DNA of 6,444 nucleotides from DASVWH01 sp036389715 (GTDB lineage: Bacteria > Acidobacteriota > Blastocatellia > Pyrinomonadales > Pyrinomonadaceae): contig DASVWH010000069.1 in NCBI GenBank assembly GCA_036389715.1, positions 1 to 6,444 on the forward strand, written 5' to 3'. The notes below the pieces were generated by a model. It saw only the letters and a program-made list of their open reading frames with translations, searched no databases and was not told where the DNA came from. This document shows positions 6,009 through 6,444 of the stretch, in pieces. Position 1 is the first letter of the stretch. Every line of letters starts with the position of its first letter. The position numbers and the translations under genes were made by a program.

Positions 6009-6444
6009 TGAGCGACGGGATTGACTGGGAGCAACTGCGCGCCGATTTCCCCGTGACGGAGCGGCTGGCCTACCTCAACAGCGCCGGGGCGGGCCCGCTG
6101 CCGCTGGTCGTGACGGAGGCCGCGACACAGTTTTACCGGCAGATGACCGAAGAGGGCGATACGCACTGGGAGCAGTGGCTGGCGCGGCGCGAGACCATCA
6201 GGGGCCGCCTGGCCCGGCTCATCAATGCCGAGCCCGAAGAGATTGCCTTCACGTCCAATACTTCATCGGGGATGAACCTGATCGTTGACGCGCTCTGTGA
6301 ACGCGGAGAGGTCATCTCCTGCGACCTTGAATTTCCCGTCACCACAATCCCCTGGCTGCACAGGGGCGTTCGCGTTCACAGCCTCAAAGCGGTCGGGGGC
6401 GAGCTGCCAATCGAAGAGGTCACGCGCGCGATGAACGAGCGGAC
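6008..6444 (+). CDS. Class V aminotransferase-like PLP-dependent protein (3'-truncated by window edge)
   Basis: The first 145 residues of a fold-type I PLP enzyme of the class V group (cysteine desulfurase / isopenicillin N epimerase / kynureninase-like); full family members usually run to roughly 370-420 residues. The frame stays open to the window end. Visible motifs: YLNSAGAGPLP near residues 22-32, the usual N-terminal class V motif; IAFTSNTSSGMNLIVDAL near 79-96, the loop that binds the PLP phosphate; and VISCDLEFPVTTIPW near 102-116, matching the EFPSN-type segment where cofactor-contacting residues lie. The lysine that forms the Schiff base with PLP is beyond the window, so catalytic competence cannot be judged. 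The start ATG shares its first base with the last base of the phosphofructokinase TAA stop. Substrate is unknown: the group includes transaminases, desulfurases, lyases and epimerases. The link to sugar metabolism is positional only. Confidence 0.85.
   Translation, partial: MSDGIDWEQLRADFPVTERLAYLNSAGAGPLPLVVTEAATQFYRQMTEEGDTHWEQWLARRETIRGRLARLINAEPEEIAFTSNTSSGMNLIVDALCERGEVISCDLEFPVTTIPWLHRGVRVHSLKAVGGELPIEEVTRAMNER

Noticed and set aside
1..6444. CRISPR array, tRNA/rRNA genes, insertion sequences or phage genes
   Set aside because: No regularly spaced direct repeats, RNA gene signatures, transposase motifs or terminal inverted repeats were seen.

Overview
The window is GC-rich, densely packed bacterial DNA with every convincing gene on the + strand. 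It reads as a non-PTS sugar uptake and glycolytic-commitment cluster. In order it holds: the 3' part of a xylose-type ABC sugar-binding protein (xylF, 2-790), the duplicated ATPase (xylG, 787-2391), the permease (xylH, 2433-3662), a ROK-family sugar kinase, probably glucokinase (3779-4780), a phosphofructokinase whose active-site motifs predict pyrophosphate as phosphoryl donor (4890-6008), and the 5' part of a class V PLP-dependent aminotransferase-like gene (6008 to beyond the window edge).

The host is a GC-rich bacterium, probably Gram-negative. The gene content and protein flavour would suit an acidobacterium (Blastocatellia-like), but this is an impression from memory and has low confidence. 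No taxonomic marker gene (rRNA, tRNA) lies in the window.

Layout: xylF and xylG overlap by 4 bases (ATGA). xylH follows after 41 bases with a good Shine-Dalgarno, so the three form one transport operon. A 116-base gap holding GC-rich hairpins separates xylH from the ROK kinase. A 109-base gap with a small palindrome separates the kinase from the phosphofructokinase. The phosphofructokinase stop and the aminotransferase start share one base (TAATG), so those two are very likely translationally coupled.

Functional reading: XylFGH would import an unphosphorylated aldose, the ROK kinase would phosphorylate it at C6 in the cytoplasm, and, after isomerisation by an enzyme not encoded here, the phosphofructokinase would commit it to glycolysis. 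There is no xylose isomerase or xylulokinase in view, so the imported sugar may be glucose or another hexose. I see no wholly new system. The points most worth a second look are the predicted PPi dependence of the phosphofructokinase, the hydrophobic C-terminal tail on XylF, and the pairing of a xylose-type importer with hexose-phosphorylating enzymes. No mobile elements, CRISPR arrays, RNA genes or insertion sequences were recognised.
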